Source of the DNA: Rhodospirillales bacterium
GTDB lineage: Bacteria; Pseudomonadota; Alphaproteobacteria; Acetobacterales; Acetobacteraceae
Direction: 5' to 3'
Length of the DNA stretch: 47,975 nt
Assembly (NCBI GenBank): GCA_028869595.1
Contig: JAGWRU010000116.1
Coordinates: forward strand, 1 to 47,975
Part shown: positions 16,227 through 24,228 of the stretch, piece by piece
Layout of the letters: each line of letters begins with the position of its first letter
Numbering within the stretch: position 1 is the first letter of the stretch
Position numbers and translations under genes: made by a program
Notes under the pieces: generated by a model
What the model saw: only the letters and a program-made list of their open reading frames with translations
Told to the model about the DNA's origin: nothing
Databases searched by the model: none

Positions 16227-17231
16227 CTACCACACCATGCGCGACTTCACCTCGGCCTTGCCCCGCTTTTCGCGCAGCGCCAGCGTCCATTCGGTCACCG
16301 GCATGAAGCGCGGCGCCAGGAAGTGATAGGCGCGGCCCAGCATCGCGAACAAGGTTTCGTCCTGGGCCAGCCAGGCGCTGTCCCATTCCATCAGCACCGC
16401 CTCCCAACTGCGCAGACTGCGATAGAGCCAGTCGCGGTTGGAGCGGATGAAGGCGCGCTGGCTATCGGCATTGCGCAACGCCGAAATCGCCTCGCCGGTC
16501 TGCGCGTCCAGCTCGTCGAAGCGACGGCGGATCTGGTCGAGGGCGATCAGGGTCAGCCGGCGCACCTGGGTCAGCGTCTCCAGATGCGTGGCATCGCCGC
16601 GCCAGGACTTCACCAGCGTCTCCAGCTTGCCGGCCATCGCCCGCACCCGGCGCAGCAGCCGGTCGCGCAGCGCCTCGATATAGGCAAGCTCGGCGGCCAG
16701 CGCCTCGGTCCGGCGCACCACCGATTCCTTGTCCGGCAGGCCGAGTTCGGCCGCCGCCCGGCCGAACGCCTCCTGCACCTGCTGGCGCAGTGCCGGATCA
16801 TCGGCCACCTGCAGCAGCGATTCCGCATCGAGTGCGGTGCGATCGACGCCCGCGCCCATTTTCAGCCAGTCGATCAGCTGCAGGCGCAGCCTGGTTTCGG
16901 CGATGCGGATATGCACCTGGTCGGGCTGCCAGCTGGCATCGCCGGTCAGCACCTCGGTCGGCAATTTGTCGCCGATGCGCAGGCCGGAGACGAAATCGAG
17001 CGATTCCGCGATCAGCCCCAGCATCCGCCCGTCATCGGATTCATCGGCGATGCCGAATTCGCGCTGCAGCGAGCGCAGCGGGATCGCGGCATCGCGTTCG
17101 CCCATGCGCACCACCATCACCGGCGCGCCGTCGCCATCGGCGCGGCGGAACACCGGCTCCTCGAACACGGCGAAAAGCGGGTGAACAAGCTGGCAGAGAT
17201 CGGACCCCTGCTCGTCTGCGGCATGCGCCAT
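16227..17231 (-). CDS. Conserved-looking protein of unknown function with coiled coil
   Basis: Protein of 334 aa, not recognised. It has no signal peptide and no membrane segment. An N-terminal globular part of about 130 residues (ending RIAETRLRLQLIDWL) is followed by a long helical region rich in Arg, Leu, Ala and Glu (residues about 165-265, for example RRTEALAAELAYIEALRDRLLRRVRAM), which should form coiled coil. A Trp-rich segment, NRDWLYRSLRSWEAVLMEWDSAW, follows, then a basic tail. Start ATG 17231 has only a weak AGG site. It is divergent from an EAL-domain gene. Normal codon use and length indicate a real gene; the role is unknown. Confidence 0.6.
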   Translation of the reverse strand: MAHAADEQGSDLCQLVHPLFAVFEEPVFRRADGDGAPVMVVRMGERDAAIPLRSLQREFGIADESDDGRMLGLIAESLDFVSGLRIGDKLPTEVLTGDASWQPDQVHIRIAETRLRLQLIDWLKMGAGVDRTALDAESLLQVADDPALRQQVQEAFGRAAAELGLPDKESVVRRTEALAAELAYIEALRDRLLRRVRAMAGKLETLVKSWRGDATHLETLTQVRRLTLIALDQIRRRFDELDAQTGEAISALRNADSQRAFIRSNRDWLYRSLRSWEAVLMEWDSAWLAQDETLFAMLGRAYHFLAPRFMPVTEWTLALREKRGKAEVKSRMVW

Positions 17232-17300
17232 CGCGTACCTGGATGTGATCGGAATGCGGCAAGGACCGTCGAGTGGATCAGACCCGGGTAAAGGCCGGCC

Positions 17301-17324
17301 TAATGCGGCGCTGGCGCGGCATTA
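17301..17324. promoter_or_regulatory. 24-bp inverted repeat upstream of the EAL gene
   Basis: TAATGCGGCGC (17301-17311) and GCGCGGCATTA (17314-17324) form an inverted repeat with one mismatch around a 2-bp centre. It lies between two divergent genes, 15 bp before the first possible ATG of the EAL gene. It has the shape of an operator for a dimeric regulator. Confidence 0.35.
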
Positions 17325-17339
17325 AGCGCGCATTCACGA

Positions 17340-18257
17340 ATGGCGCGGCAATCTGGACGGGTTCATGATTTCGGGAACCCGTCCATGCTTGCCGCGCCCG
17401 ATCGCACGCCACGGTCCCGACCGGCCCGTCCCGCGCCGCACGCCGCGCCATCGGCATCCGGCAGCGACAAGCGCGCGGAATCGGCCGATCGGCGGCAATT
17501 GGCGCGCGATCTGCGCAGCGCCGCCGCCCAGGGCGGATTTCTGCTGCATTATCAGCCGCGCATGCACCTCGCCACCGCCCGCCCGGCCGGGGCGGAGGCG
17601 CTGATCCGCTGGCCGCATCGCAGGCGCGGCCTGATCTCTCCGGCGATGTTCATCCCGCTGGCCGAGGAAAGCGGCGCGATCAACCCGATCGGCGGCTGGG
17701 TGCTGGCCGAGGCCTGCCGCACCGCCGCGGCCAGCCCTGGCGGCATCGTCTCGGTCAATGTCTCGCCGCGACAATTGCGCGACGGCGTGCTGCTGGCGCA
17801 GGTCGGCACGGCACTCGCCCTGTCCGGCCTCGACCCGGCGCGGCTGGAGCTGGAACTGACGGAATCGATGCTGCTCGACATCACCGCCGATATGCTGATG
17901 GCGCTGGCGGCGCTGCGCGATAACGGGGTGGGCCTCGCGCTGGATGATTTCGGCACCGGCTTCGCAAGCCTCGCCATGCTGCGCCGCCTGCCGCTGTCGA
18001 CGCTGAAACTCGACCGCTCCCTGATCCGCAACTTGCCGGAGGATACCGAAGATGCGGCGATCGTCGCCGCCGCCATCGCCACTGGCCATGCGCTGGGGCT
18101 GACCGTCGTCGCCGAAGGGATCGAGACGGAGGCGCAACGGTGCCATCTCAGCGCGATCGGCTGCGACGAAGGGCAGGGCTTCCTGTTCAGCCCCCCCCTG
18201 GCGCAGGCCGAATGGCTGGCCTGCGCCGCCGCCGCGCGACCCGCCATCGCCGCTTGA
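17340..18257 (+). CDS. EAL-domain cyclic-di-GMP phosphodiesterase
   Basis: Stand-alone EAL domain protein of 305 aa that should hydrolyse c-di-GMP to pGpG. The domain runs from about residue 55 to 295. All catalytic landmarks are present: GAEALIRW (the EAL motif), VSVNVSPRQL, LELELTESML, LALDDFGTGFASL (the loop-6 aspartates), STLKLDRSLI, TVVAEGIET and DEGQGFLFSPPL. This set is that of active phosphodiesterases rather than degenerate ones. The 50 residues before the domain are Pro/Arg/Ala-rich and have no sensory domain. The start is uncertain: ATG 17340 or ATG 17385, the second being directly preceded by a 10-bp inverted repeat. c-di-GMP commonly controls biofilm and exopolysaccharide, which may relate to the PEP-CTERM protein 11 kb away; that link is speculation. 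Confidence 0.9.
   Translation: MARQSGRVHDFGNPSMLAAPDRTPRSRPARPAPHAAPSASGSDKRAESADRRQLARDLRSAAAQGGFLLHYQPRMHLATARPAGAEALIRWPHRRRGLISPAMFIPLAEESGAINPIGGWVLAEACRTAAASPGGIVSVNVSPRQLRDGVLLAQVGTALALSGLDPARLELELTESMLLDITADMLMALAALRDNGVGLALDDFGTGFASLAMLRRLPLSTLKLDRSLIRNLPEDTEDAAIVAAAIATGHALGLTVVAEGIETEAQRCHLSAIGCDEGQGFLFSPPLAQAEWLACAAAARPAIAA
17355..17384 (+). promoter_or_regulatory. Perfect 10-bp inverted repeat abutting ATG 17385
   Basis: GGACGGGTTC (17355-17364) pairs perfectly with GAACCCGTCC (17375-17384) across a 10-nt loop. It ends exactly at the ATG at 17385. As RNA it would form a stable hairpin at the 5' end of the EAL coding region; as DNA it could be an operator. Confidence 0.4.
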
Positions 18258-18291
18258 GCGCCGCCTTGCGCAAGCTTCACCTCGCTTCCAC

Positions 18292-18305
18292 GCAAGCATG
18301 CTTGC
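18292..18305. repeat. 14-bp perfect palindrome GCAAGCATGCTTGC
   Basis: A perfect self-complementary 14-mer in the 79-bp gap between the EAL and DUF3253 genes. A related TTGCGCAAGC palindrome occurs about 25 bp upstream at 18266-18275. These may form a terminator-like hairpin for the EAL transcript or an operator for the next operon. Confidence 0.35.
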
Positions 18306-18336
18306 CCGGCGCGGCGATCCTTGCCATGTCGGCGCG

Positions 18337-18720
18337 ATGGAATCTCCCCCCGACGCGCCCGATGCCCTGCCCGATGCCCTGCCCCTTGGCGGCCCGACCG
18401 ATCGCCTGACCGCCGATCCACGCGCCCAGGCGATCCTGGCCACCCTGGCGGCCAGCCCCGCCCGCTCGCTCGCCCCGGTCGATCTCGCCCGCGCCATCGC
18501 CGCGTCGGCCGGGCCGGCGGCGGATTGGCATGCCTTGCTGGCACCTGTCCGCCAAACCGCGCTGGCGCTCGCCCGGGCCGGAACGCTCGTGGTGCTGCGC
18601 AAGGGCCGCCCGGTCGCGGCGGACGCCGCCCACGGGGTGATCCGCCTGGCCTTGCCCGAGCGCGCGGTATCGCTTGCCCCGGCGCGCGCCGTCCCGCCAT
18701 CCTCCGATCCTTCCAGCTGA
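18337..18720 (+). CDS. DUF3253-type winged-helix-like protein
   Basis: Protein of 127 aa that resembles the DUF3253 family: a helical region RAQAILATLAASPARSLAPVDLARAIAA, then ADWHALLAPVRQTALALARAGTLVVLRKGRPV and a final HGVIRLALP. These small proteins look like winged-helix domains but no function is established. The ATG at 18337 begins the conserved part; an in-frame ATG at 18298 lies inside a palindrome and would add 13 residues. The Pro/Ser tail (VPPSSDPSS) is variable. The ABC transporter gene follows after 16 bp and is probably in the same operon, although no link in function is known. The family assignment is from memory of the motif pattern. Confidence 0.6.
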   Translation: MESPPDAPDALPDALPLGGPTDRLTADPRAQAILATLAASPARSLAPVDLARAIAASAGPAADWHALLAPVRQTALALARAGTLVVLRKGRPVAADAAHGVIRLALPERAVSLAPARAVPPSSDPSS

Positions 18721-18736
18721 CCGCAAAGGTTCCGGC

Positions 18737-20500
18737 ATGCGTGCTCTCGGCTCGTTCCTCAGGGATGTCTGGCGCCTCGCCCGGCCCTATTTCCGTTCCG
18801 AGGAGAAATGGTCGGCCTGGGGGCTGCTGGCCTCGATCATCGCGCTCAACCTCGCGATGGTCGGCATGAATGTCGTGCTGAATTTCTGGAATCGGGAATT
18901 CTTCAACTCATTGCAAGCCAAGGACTGGCAGCAATTCATCCGCCTGCTGTTCCTCTATCGCAGCGGGCCGGGCGGCTTCATGCCGGGATTCTGCGAAATC
19001 GTCGCGGTCTATATCCTGGTCTTCGTCTATGCCACCTACCTCAATCAGTGGCTGCAGATCCGCTGGCGGCGCTGGCTGACCCGGCATTACCTCGATGAAT
19101 GGCTGGCCGGGCGGGCCTATTACCGCATCAGCCTGGAAAAGGCCGATCACTCGACCGACAACCCCGACCAGCGCATCGCCGAGGATATCCGCGATTTCGT
19201 CGCCACCACCCTGTCGCTCGGCGTCGATTTCCTGTCCAACATCGTCACGCTGCTGAGCTTCATCGGCATTCTGTGGACGCTGTCCGGGCCGCTCTCGTTC
19301 CTCGGGATCTCGATCCCCGGCTATATGGTCTGGGTGGCGCTGGCCTATGCGATCCTCGGCACCTGGCTGACCCATCTGGTCGGCCGTGCCCTGATCCCGC
19401 TGCGCTTCCGCCAGCAGCAGGTGGAGGCGAATTTCCGCTTCGCTTTGGTGCGGCTGCGCGAAAACACCGAAGGCGTGGCGCTGTACGGCGGCGAGGCGGA
19501 GGAGAAGGCCAATCTGGTCGAACGCTTCGCCGCGCTGATGGCCAATTGGTGGCAGATCATGCGCCAGACCAAGCGGCTGAACGCGCTGGTTTCCGGCTAT
19601 GGCCAATTGGCGGCGATCTTCCCCATCGTGGTGGCCGCACCACGCTATTTCGCCGGCCAGTTGAAGCTGGGTGGCCTGACCCAGACGGCCGATGCCTTCG
19701 GCCAGGTGCAGGGCGCGCTATCCTGGTTCGTGCAGGCCTACGGCACGCTAGCGCAATGGCGCGCCATCGTCGACCGACTGACCGGCTTCGAACGGGCGAT
19801 CGCGGCGACGCGGGGGGGCGGGGCGATCACGGCGGAAACCGGCCAGGATGGCGCGCTGGTGCTGCACGATCTGGCGCTGGCCCTGCCCAATGGCGAAACC
19901 CTGCTGGCGCCCACCCGCCTGTCGCTGCCGCGCGGCGTCTCGGTGGTGGTAACGGGGCGTTCGGGCTCGGGCAAATCGACGTTGTTCCGTGCGCTGGCCG
20001 GGATCTGGCCGTTCGGGGCGGGATCGGTGCGCCGGCCTGCCGGCACGCTGATGTTCCTGCCCCAGCGCCCCTATATCCCGCTGGGCACGCTGCGCCATGT
20101 GCTGGCCTATCCCGCCGCCGATGACGCCTTCGACGATGCCGCACTGGGCGCGGTGCTGGCCGAGGTCGGCCTCGCCCGGCTGGCCACCCGGCTGGAGGAG
20201 ACGGAGAATTGGGCGCAGACGCTCTCGGGCGGCGAGCAGCAGCGCATCGCCATCGCCCGCGCTTTGCTGTCGCGCCCCGACTGGCTGTTCCTGGATGAGG
20301 CGACGGCGAGCCTGGATCCGGAGGCGGAGACGATGCTCTACCGCCTGCTGCGCGAGCGTCTGCCCGCCACCACGCTGATCTCCATCGCACACCGCCCGTC
20401 GGTCGCGGCATTTCACGACCGCGCTTTGGTGTTCAGCCGCAGCGGCGACGGGCCGGGGCAGTTGCTGGCCCGCGATCCGACGGCAGTGGCGGGGGAATAA
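18737..20500 (+). CDS. ABC transporter, SbmA/BacA-like membrane domain fused to ATPase (YddA type)
   Basis: Inner-membrane ABC half-transporter of 587 aa. Residues 1-330 match the SbmA/BacA-like membrane domain (ALNLAMVGMNVVLNFWNREFF, RWRRWLTRHYLDEWL, DNPDQRIAEDIRDF, VEANFRFALVRLRENTEGVALYGGEAEE). Residues 365-587 are the ATPase, with Walker A GRSGSGKST at 407-415, the signature LSGGEQQRIAIARAL and Walker B WLFLDEATASLD. This fused architecture is that of YddA and the mycobacterial Rv1819c-type B12/peptide transporters. SbmA relatives import peptides and B12-like compounds; direction here is not known. The start at 18737 begins in the conserved segment; upstream open frame overlaps DUF3253. 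It converges with the SDR gene, only 2 bp apart. Confidence 0.9.
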   Translation: MRALGSFLRDVWRLARPYFRSEEKWSAWGLLASIIALNLAMVGMNVVLNFWNREFFNSLQAKDWQQFIRLLFLYRSGPGGFMPGFCEIVAVYILVFVYATYLNQWLQIRWRRWLTRHYLDEWLAGRAYYRISLEKADHSTDNPDQRIAEDIRDFVATTLSLGVDFLSNIVTLLSFIGILWTLSGPLSFLGISIPGYMVWVALAYAILGTWLTHLVGRALIPLRFRQQQVEANFRFALVRLRENTEGVALYGGEAEEKANLVERFAALMANWWQIMRQTKRLNALVSGYGQLAAIFPIVVAAPRYFAGQLKLGGLTQTADAFGQVQGALSWFVQAYGTLAQWRAIVDRLTGFERAIAATRGGGAITAETGQDGALVLHDLALALPNGETLLAPTRLSLPRGVSVVVTGRSGSGKSTLFRALAGIWPFGAGSVRRPAGTLMFLPQRPYIPLGTLRHVLAYPAADDAFDDAALGAVLAEVGLARLATRLEETENWAQTLSGGEQQRIAIARALLSRPDWLFLDEATASLDPEAETMLYRLLRERLPATTLISIAHRPSVAAFHDRALVFSRSGDGPGQLLARDPTAVAGE

Positions 20501-20502
20501 CC

Positions 20503-21267
20503 CTACATCCGCCCGCCATCCACCACCCAGAGCTGGCTGCTGCATAGCCGGCTTTCGTCGGAAGCCAGCCACAGCACCATGCGCGCGATATCGATCGGGC
20601 CGAGCTTTTCCTTCAGGCACTGATTGCGCATCAGATTTTCTTCGCCTTCCGGCGTCAGCCACAGCGTGATCTGCCGCTCCGTCATGATCCAGCCGGGGAT
20701 GATGCAGTTCACCCGGATCTTGTCGGGACCGAGATCGCGCGCCATGCCGCGCGTCAGCCCCTCGATCCCGGCTTTCGCCGTGGTGTAGGCGGGCATGCCG
20801 CCGGCGCCGGCATGCCAGGAGATCGAGCCGAGATTGATGATCGAGCCGCCACCCGCCTGCTTCATCATCGGCGCCACCGCCTGGATGGCGAAGAACTGAT
20901 GGCGCAGATTGACCGCCAGACGCTCATCCCAATATTCCGGCGTCACGTCCTGCCAGGCATGGCGCTGATCATTGGCGGCATTGTTCACCAGGACCCGGAT
21001 CGGCCCCAGCCGCGACGCCGCCGCCGCGATGGATGCCTGCAAGGCGGGGATATCGGTCAGGTCGCAACGCTGAAAGAACGGCTCGGGGTGGCCCGTGGCC
21101 TTGATTTCCGCGCATAGCGCATGGGCGGCGTCGGCATCGATATCGACGAAGGCGACGCGCGCGCCCTGGGCGGCGAGCTGGCGCACATCCTCCGCACCGA
21201 TGCCCGAGGCACCGCCGGAGACGAACACGACGCGATCGCGGAGATCGGGATAGATGGCCTGGGTCAT
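20503..21267 (-). CDS. SDR oxidoreductase, D-xylose 1-dehydrogenase-like
   Basis: Short-chain dehydrogenase of 254 aa. It has the NAD-binding SGGASGIGAE motif near residue 17, LVNNAANDQRH, the catalytic Ser and YxxxK in LGSISWHAGAGGMPAYTTAKAGIEGLTRGMARDLG and the IIPGWIMTERQ loop. The match to Caulobacter XylB is strong over the whole length, including RCDLT, YWDERLAVNLRH, LTPEGEENLMRNQCL and SDESRLCSSQLWVVDGG, so NAD+-dependent oxidation of D-xylose to xylonolactone is the best guess. The AAGGAGT site supports ATG 21267. It lies 12 bp downstream of the MBL-hydrolase gene on the same strand and may work with it. Other sugar substrates of close SDR families remain possible. Confidence 0.82.
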   Translation of the reverse strand: MTQAIYPDLRDRVVFVSGGASGIGAEDVRQLAAQGARVAFVDIDADAAHALCAEIKATGHPEPFFQRCDLTDIPALQASIAAAASRLGPIRVLVNNAANDQRHAWQDVTPEYWDERLAVNLRHQFFAIQAVAPMMKQAGGGSIINLGSISWHAGAGGMPAYTTAKAGIEGLTRGMARDLGPDKIRVNCIIPGWIMTERQITLWLTPEGEENLMRNQCLKEKLGPIDIARMVLWLASDESRLCSSQLWVVDGGRM

Positions 21268-21279
21268 GGATCGGACTCC

Positions 21280-22155
21280 TTACGCGGAACGATGGAACTG
21301 GTAGCGGAAGCGATCGCCGTCGGCTTCGATCCGCCCGGCGGTGGGGCTGGGAAAATGCACCGGCAGCACTAGCGTCGCGGTATCGGCGACGCTGCCCAGG
21401 AAGCGCCGGCGCGATTGCGCGGCAAGCGCCGGGTCCCAGTCGAAGATGGTCGACCAATCCGGTTCGCGGCATTGCAGCGCATGGTGCATCAGATCGCCGG
21501 TCACCACCGCGCGGGCGCCGCGCGAGGCGGTGTTGACGCAGCAATGGCAGGGCGCGTGGCCGGGCGTCGGCGTCAGGGTAATGGTATCATCGAGGGCGAA
21601 ATCGTCATCGACCAGCAGCGCCTGGCCGGCTTCGACCACCGGGCGGCAATTCATCTGCCAGACCGCGCCGGGCGGGTTTTCCTCGCGCGCCGTCGCCGCT
21701 TCCCAGAACGCGTATTCGCGCTTGTGGAAGATGTATTTCGCGCGCGGGAAAGTGGGTACCCAGCGCCCGTTCACCAGCCGGGTGTTCCAGCCGCAATGGT
21801 CGATATGCAGATGGGTGCAGAAGACGTAATCGATATCCTCGAAAGCCAGCCCCTCGGCGCGGAACCCGTCCAGCCAGGGCTGTTTGGGAAAATCCATCGG
21901 CGCGGGATAATTCTTGTCCTCGCCCGTGCAGGTATCGACCAGGATCGTATGATGCGGCGTGCGCACCACGAAGGTCTGGTAGATGATCACCATCTTGCCG
22001 GAAGCGGGATCGTAGACGCAGGGATCGAGTTGGGCGAGATGGGCGCGCCCGATCGCCGGATCATAGGCGGGAAACATCGCCTCCGGCGTGCGCCACGGGC
22101 CGTCGCGCTCGACGATGCTGCTGATCGTCACGTCGCCGATGCGGATGCTCTGCAT
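21280..22155 (-). CDS. MBL-fold metallo-hydrolase (lactonase-like)
   Basis: Metallo-beta-lactamase fold hydrolase of 291 aa. The zinc-binding HLHIDHCGWN motif (HxHxDH) is at about residue 115 and the second ligand set is in TPGHAPCHCCV and VTGDLMHH. The C-terminal LPVHFPSPTAGRI is typical of lactonase-type members. The start at 22155 follows a strong AGGGAGGGG site; a much longer open frame upstream is antisense to nagA and is rejected. Gene order MBL then xylose-dehydrogenase-like SDR suggests the lactone formed by the SDR could be its substrate, but many MBL proteins act on other esters or lactones. The divergent nagA start is 45 bp away, so the two share a very short regulatory region. Confidence 0.85.
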   Translation of the reverse strand: MQSIRIGDVTISSIVERDGPWRTPEAMFPAYDPAIGRAHLAQLDPCVYDPASGKMVIIYQTFVVRTPHHTILVDTCTGEDKNYPAPMDFPKQPWLDGFRAEGLAFEDIDYVFCTHLHIDHCGWNTRLVNGRWVPTFPRAKYIFHKREYAFWEAATAREENPPGAVWQMNCRPVVEAGQALLVDDDFALDDTITLTPTPGHAPCHCCVNTASRGARAVVTGDLMHHALQCREPDWSTIFDWDPALAAQSRRRFLGSVADTATLVLPVHFPSPTAGRIEADGDRFRYQFHRSA

Positions 22156-22200
22156 GATCGCCCCTCCCTGTTGCGGAGAGGCTAGAACAGGATGGGTGGG

Positions 22201-23217
22201 ATGGAAACGCCGGGACTGGTCGATCTGCAGGTGAACGGCTTTGCCGGGGTCGATTTCAACGATGCCGCGATCACCCCCGATGCGCTGGAGCATGCGCTGG
22301 CGGCCTTGCGCCGCCACGGTGTCACCACCTGCCTGCCGACGCTGATCACCGCGCCGGAAGCCGTGCTGCGCGCGCGGCTGGAGGCGCTGGAGCGCGCCGC
22401 CGCAGCCAGCGCCCTGGCCCGCGCGATGGTGCCGGGCTGGCATCTGGAGGGACCGTTCCTCAGCGCCGAGCCCGGCTATGCGGGCTGTCACGATGCGGCG
22501 GCGATGATCGATCCGGATCCGGCGCTGCTGGATCGGCTTTGCCGCGGCCGGCTGCGGCCCATCCTGATGCTGACACTCGCCCCGGAGCGGGCGGGCGCCG
22601 CGGCGATGATTGCCCATGCCGTGGCGCGCGGCATGCTGGTGGCGCTGGGACATACGGCGGCAAGTCAGGCGCAGTTGCGCGCGGCAATCGCCGCCGGCGC
22701 CAGGCTTGCCACGCATCTGGGCAATGCCCTGCCCTCGCCGCAGCCGAAATTCGACAATCCGCTGATGGCGCAGCTCAGCGAGGACGGGCTGGCGGCGAGC
22801 TTCATCGCCGATGGCATTCATATCCCGGCCTTCGCGCTGAAGGTTCTGCTGCGCGCGAAAACCCCGTCTCGCGCCATCCTAGTCAGCGATGCCACCGCCG
22901 CCGCCGCCGCGCCGCCCGGGCTGTATGATTTCGCCGGCATGCGGATCGAACACACGCGCGAGGGCGCGGTGCGCATCCCGGGCACCGACCGGCTGGCGGG
23001 CTCGGCGCTGACGCTCGACCGCGCGGTTGCCAATCTGATCGCCTGGGGCCTGGCGGCACCGGCCGAGGCGATCGCCATGGCCAGCACCCAGCCTGCCGCG
23101 CTGCTGGCCCCGGCGCTTGCCGCGCACGGGCTGACGCGTCCCGATGGCCGACTGCGCTGGAATATCGGCTGGGGCGTGGCCGCCACGCGGTGCGGCGGGG
23201 CATGGGCGAACGCCTGA
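22201..23217 (+). CDS. nagA: N-acetylglucosamine-6-phosphate deacetylase, short form
   Basis: Amidohydrolase of 338 aa that removes acetate from GlcNAc-6-phosphate in amino-sugar recycling. Active-site blocks are LVDLQVNGFAGVDFND at the N-terminus, WHLEGPFLS (metal Glu), VALGHTAAS and ATHLGNALPS (metal His), IADGIHI and LVSDATAAAA (catalytic Asp). The C-terminal TLDRAVANLIAW is also typical. The usual N-terminal beta-sandwich strands of about 45 residues, present in most NagA, are missing, and the divergent MBL gene leaves no room for them. ATG 22192 and ATG 22201 are both possible; the latter has AGGA spaced 8 nt away. Active-site residues suggest it works, with a smaller N-terminus. No nagB or PTS gene is in the window. 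Confidence 0.85.
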   Translation: METPGLVDLQVNGFAGVDFNDAAITPDALEHALAALRRHGVTTCLPTLITAPEAVLRARLEALERAAAASALARAMVPGWHLEGPFLSAEPGYAGCHDAAAMIDPDPALLDRLCRGRLRPILMLTLAPERAGAAAMIAHAVARGMLVALGHTAASQAQLRAAIAAGARLATHLGNALPSPQPKFDNPLMAQLSEDGLAASFIADGIHIPAFALKVLLRAKTPSRAILVSDATAAAAAPPGLYDFAGMRIEHTREGAVRIPGTDRLAGSALTLDRAVANLIAWGLAAPAEAIAMASTQPAALLAPALAAHGLTRPDGRLRWNIGWGVAATRCGGAWANA

Positions 23218-23445
23218 GCGTCCGGCCCCGATCACATCCGCTTGAGGGGCGATCGCGCCTCCTCGCGCGAGTTTCCTGCCTGGCGCTGCATGATCGGCCA
23301 TTCTCCGCGCTTCGCCGGATCGGCACCGTCGGGCATGCCCGTGCCTTTTCGGCATGCCCTTCCCATGTGCACATTAGGATCAGGCGGGCGGCGAAGGCGC
23401 GGCGGCAGCCGCAGCCCTCGTTTCCCCAAGGCGGAAAGGCCAGGC
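23218..23445. other. Intergenic region with palindrome, 228 bp
   Basis: Holds the perfect 12-bp palindrome CGGGCATGCCCG at 23330-23341, followed 9 bp later by a second copy of GGCATGCCC (23351-23359). Next comes the leader of the SDR gene, with an AAAGG ribosome-binding site (23436-23440). No gene is recognised here. Confidence 0.45.
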
Positions 23446-24228
23446 ATGGAAACGAATCTCAAGAATAAGCGTGTGCTCGTCACCGGCGGCAATTCCGGCC
23501 TTGGCGCGGCCATCGCCCGAGGCTTTGCCGCCGAAGGGGCGCATGTGGCGATCAATTACGTGGCCCATCCCGAAGCGACGGAGGCGATGGTGCGCGCCAT
23601 CACCGAATCCGGCGGCAAGGCGCTGGGCGTGCCGGCCGACATCGCCGATGCAAAATCCGTGACGGCGATGTTCGCAACGCTCGACGCGGCCTGGGGCGGC
23701 ATCGATGTTCTGGTCAATAATGCCGGCATCGACGGAACCCAGGCCCCGGCCTGGGAAGCCGATCCGGCCAGTTGGGGCAAGGTGATCGACATCAATCTGA
23801 AGGGCGCCTTCCTGTGCGCGCGCGAGGCGTTGCGGCGCATGGTCGGGCAGAAATCCGGCGTCATCCTGAATCTGTCGAGCGTGCACGAGGTCATCGCCTG
23901 GAGCGGCTACAGCGCCTATACCGCCAGCAAGGCCGGGGTCGCGATGATGGCCAAGACAATGGCGCAGGAAGCCGCGCCGCATGGCGTGCGCGTGCTGTGC
24001 ATCGCCCCCGGGGCGATCCGCACGCCGATCAATCGCGCGGTCTGGGACGACCCCGAGGGCTATAAGGACCTGCTGACCAAAATTCCGCTCGGGCGCATCG
24101 GCGAGCCGGAGGATATCGCCCGCATGGCGGTGGTGCTCGCCTCCGACATCGCCAGCTATGTGACGGCGACGACGGTATTCGTCGATGGCGGCATGACCGA
24201 CTATCCCTCCTTCGCGCATGGCGGCTGA
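23446..24228 (+). CDS. SDR oxidoreductase, glucose 1-dehydrogenase-like
   Basis: Short-chain dehydrogenase of 260 aa with the classical glucose 1-dehydrogenase pattern: RVLVTGGNSGLGAAIARGFA cofactor site, DVLVNNAGIDG, LNLSSVHEVIAW with catalytic Ser, SAYTASKAGVAMM (YxxxK) and RVLCIAPGAIRTPIN. The C-terminal VFVDGGMTDYPSF is typical of Bacillus-type GDH. It would oxidise beta-D-glucose to gluconolactone with NAD(P)+. ATG 23446 is the start aligning with the family; an upstream open frame is noise. It overlaps the GH15 gene by 11 bp, which suggests that glucose released by the glycosidase is oxidised by this enzyme. Other members of this SDR group act on different sugars or alcohols, so the substrate is inferred. 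Confidence 0.85.
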   Translation: METNLKNKRVLVTGGNSGLGAAIARGFAAEGAHVAINYVAHPEATEAMVRAITESGGKALGVPADIADAKSVTAMFATLDAAWGGIDVLVNNAGIDGTQAPAWEADPASWGKVIDINLKGAFLCAREALRRMVGQKSGVILNLSSVHEVIAWSGYSAYTASKAGVAMMAKTMAQEAAPHGVRVLCIAPGAIRTPINRAVWDDPEGYKDLLTKIPLGRIGEPEDIARMAVVLASDIASYVTATTVFVDGGMTDYPSFAHGG

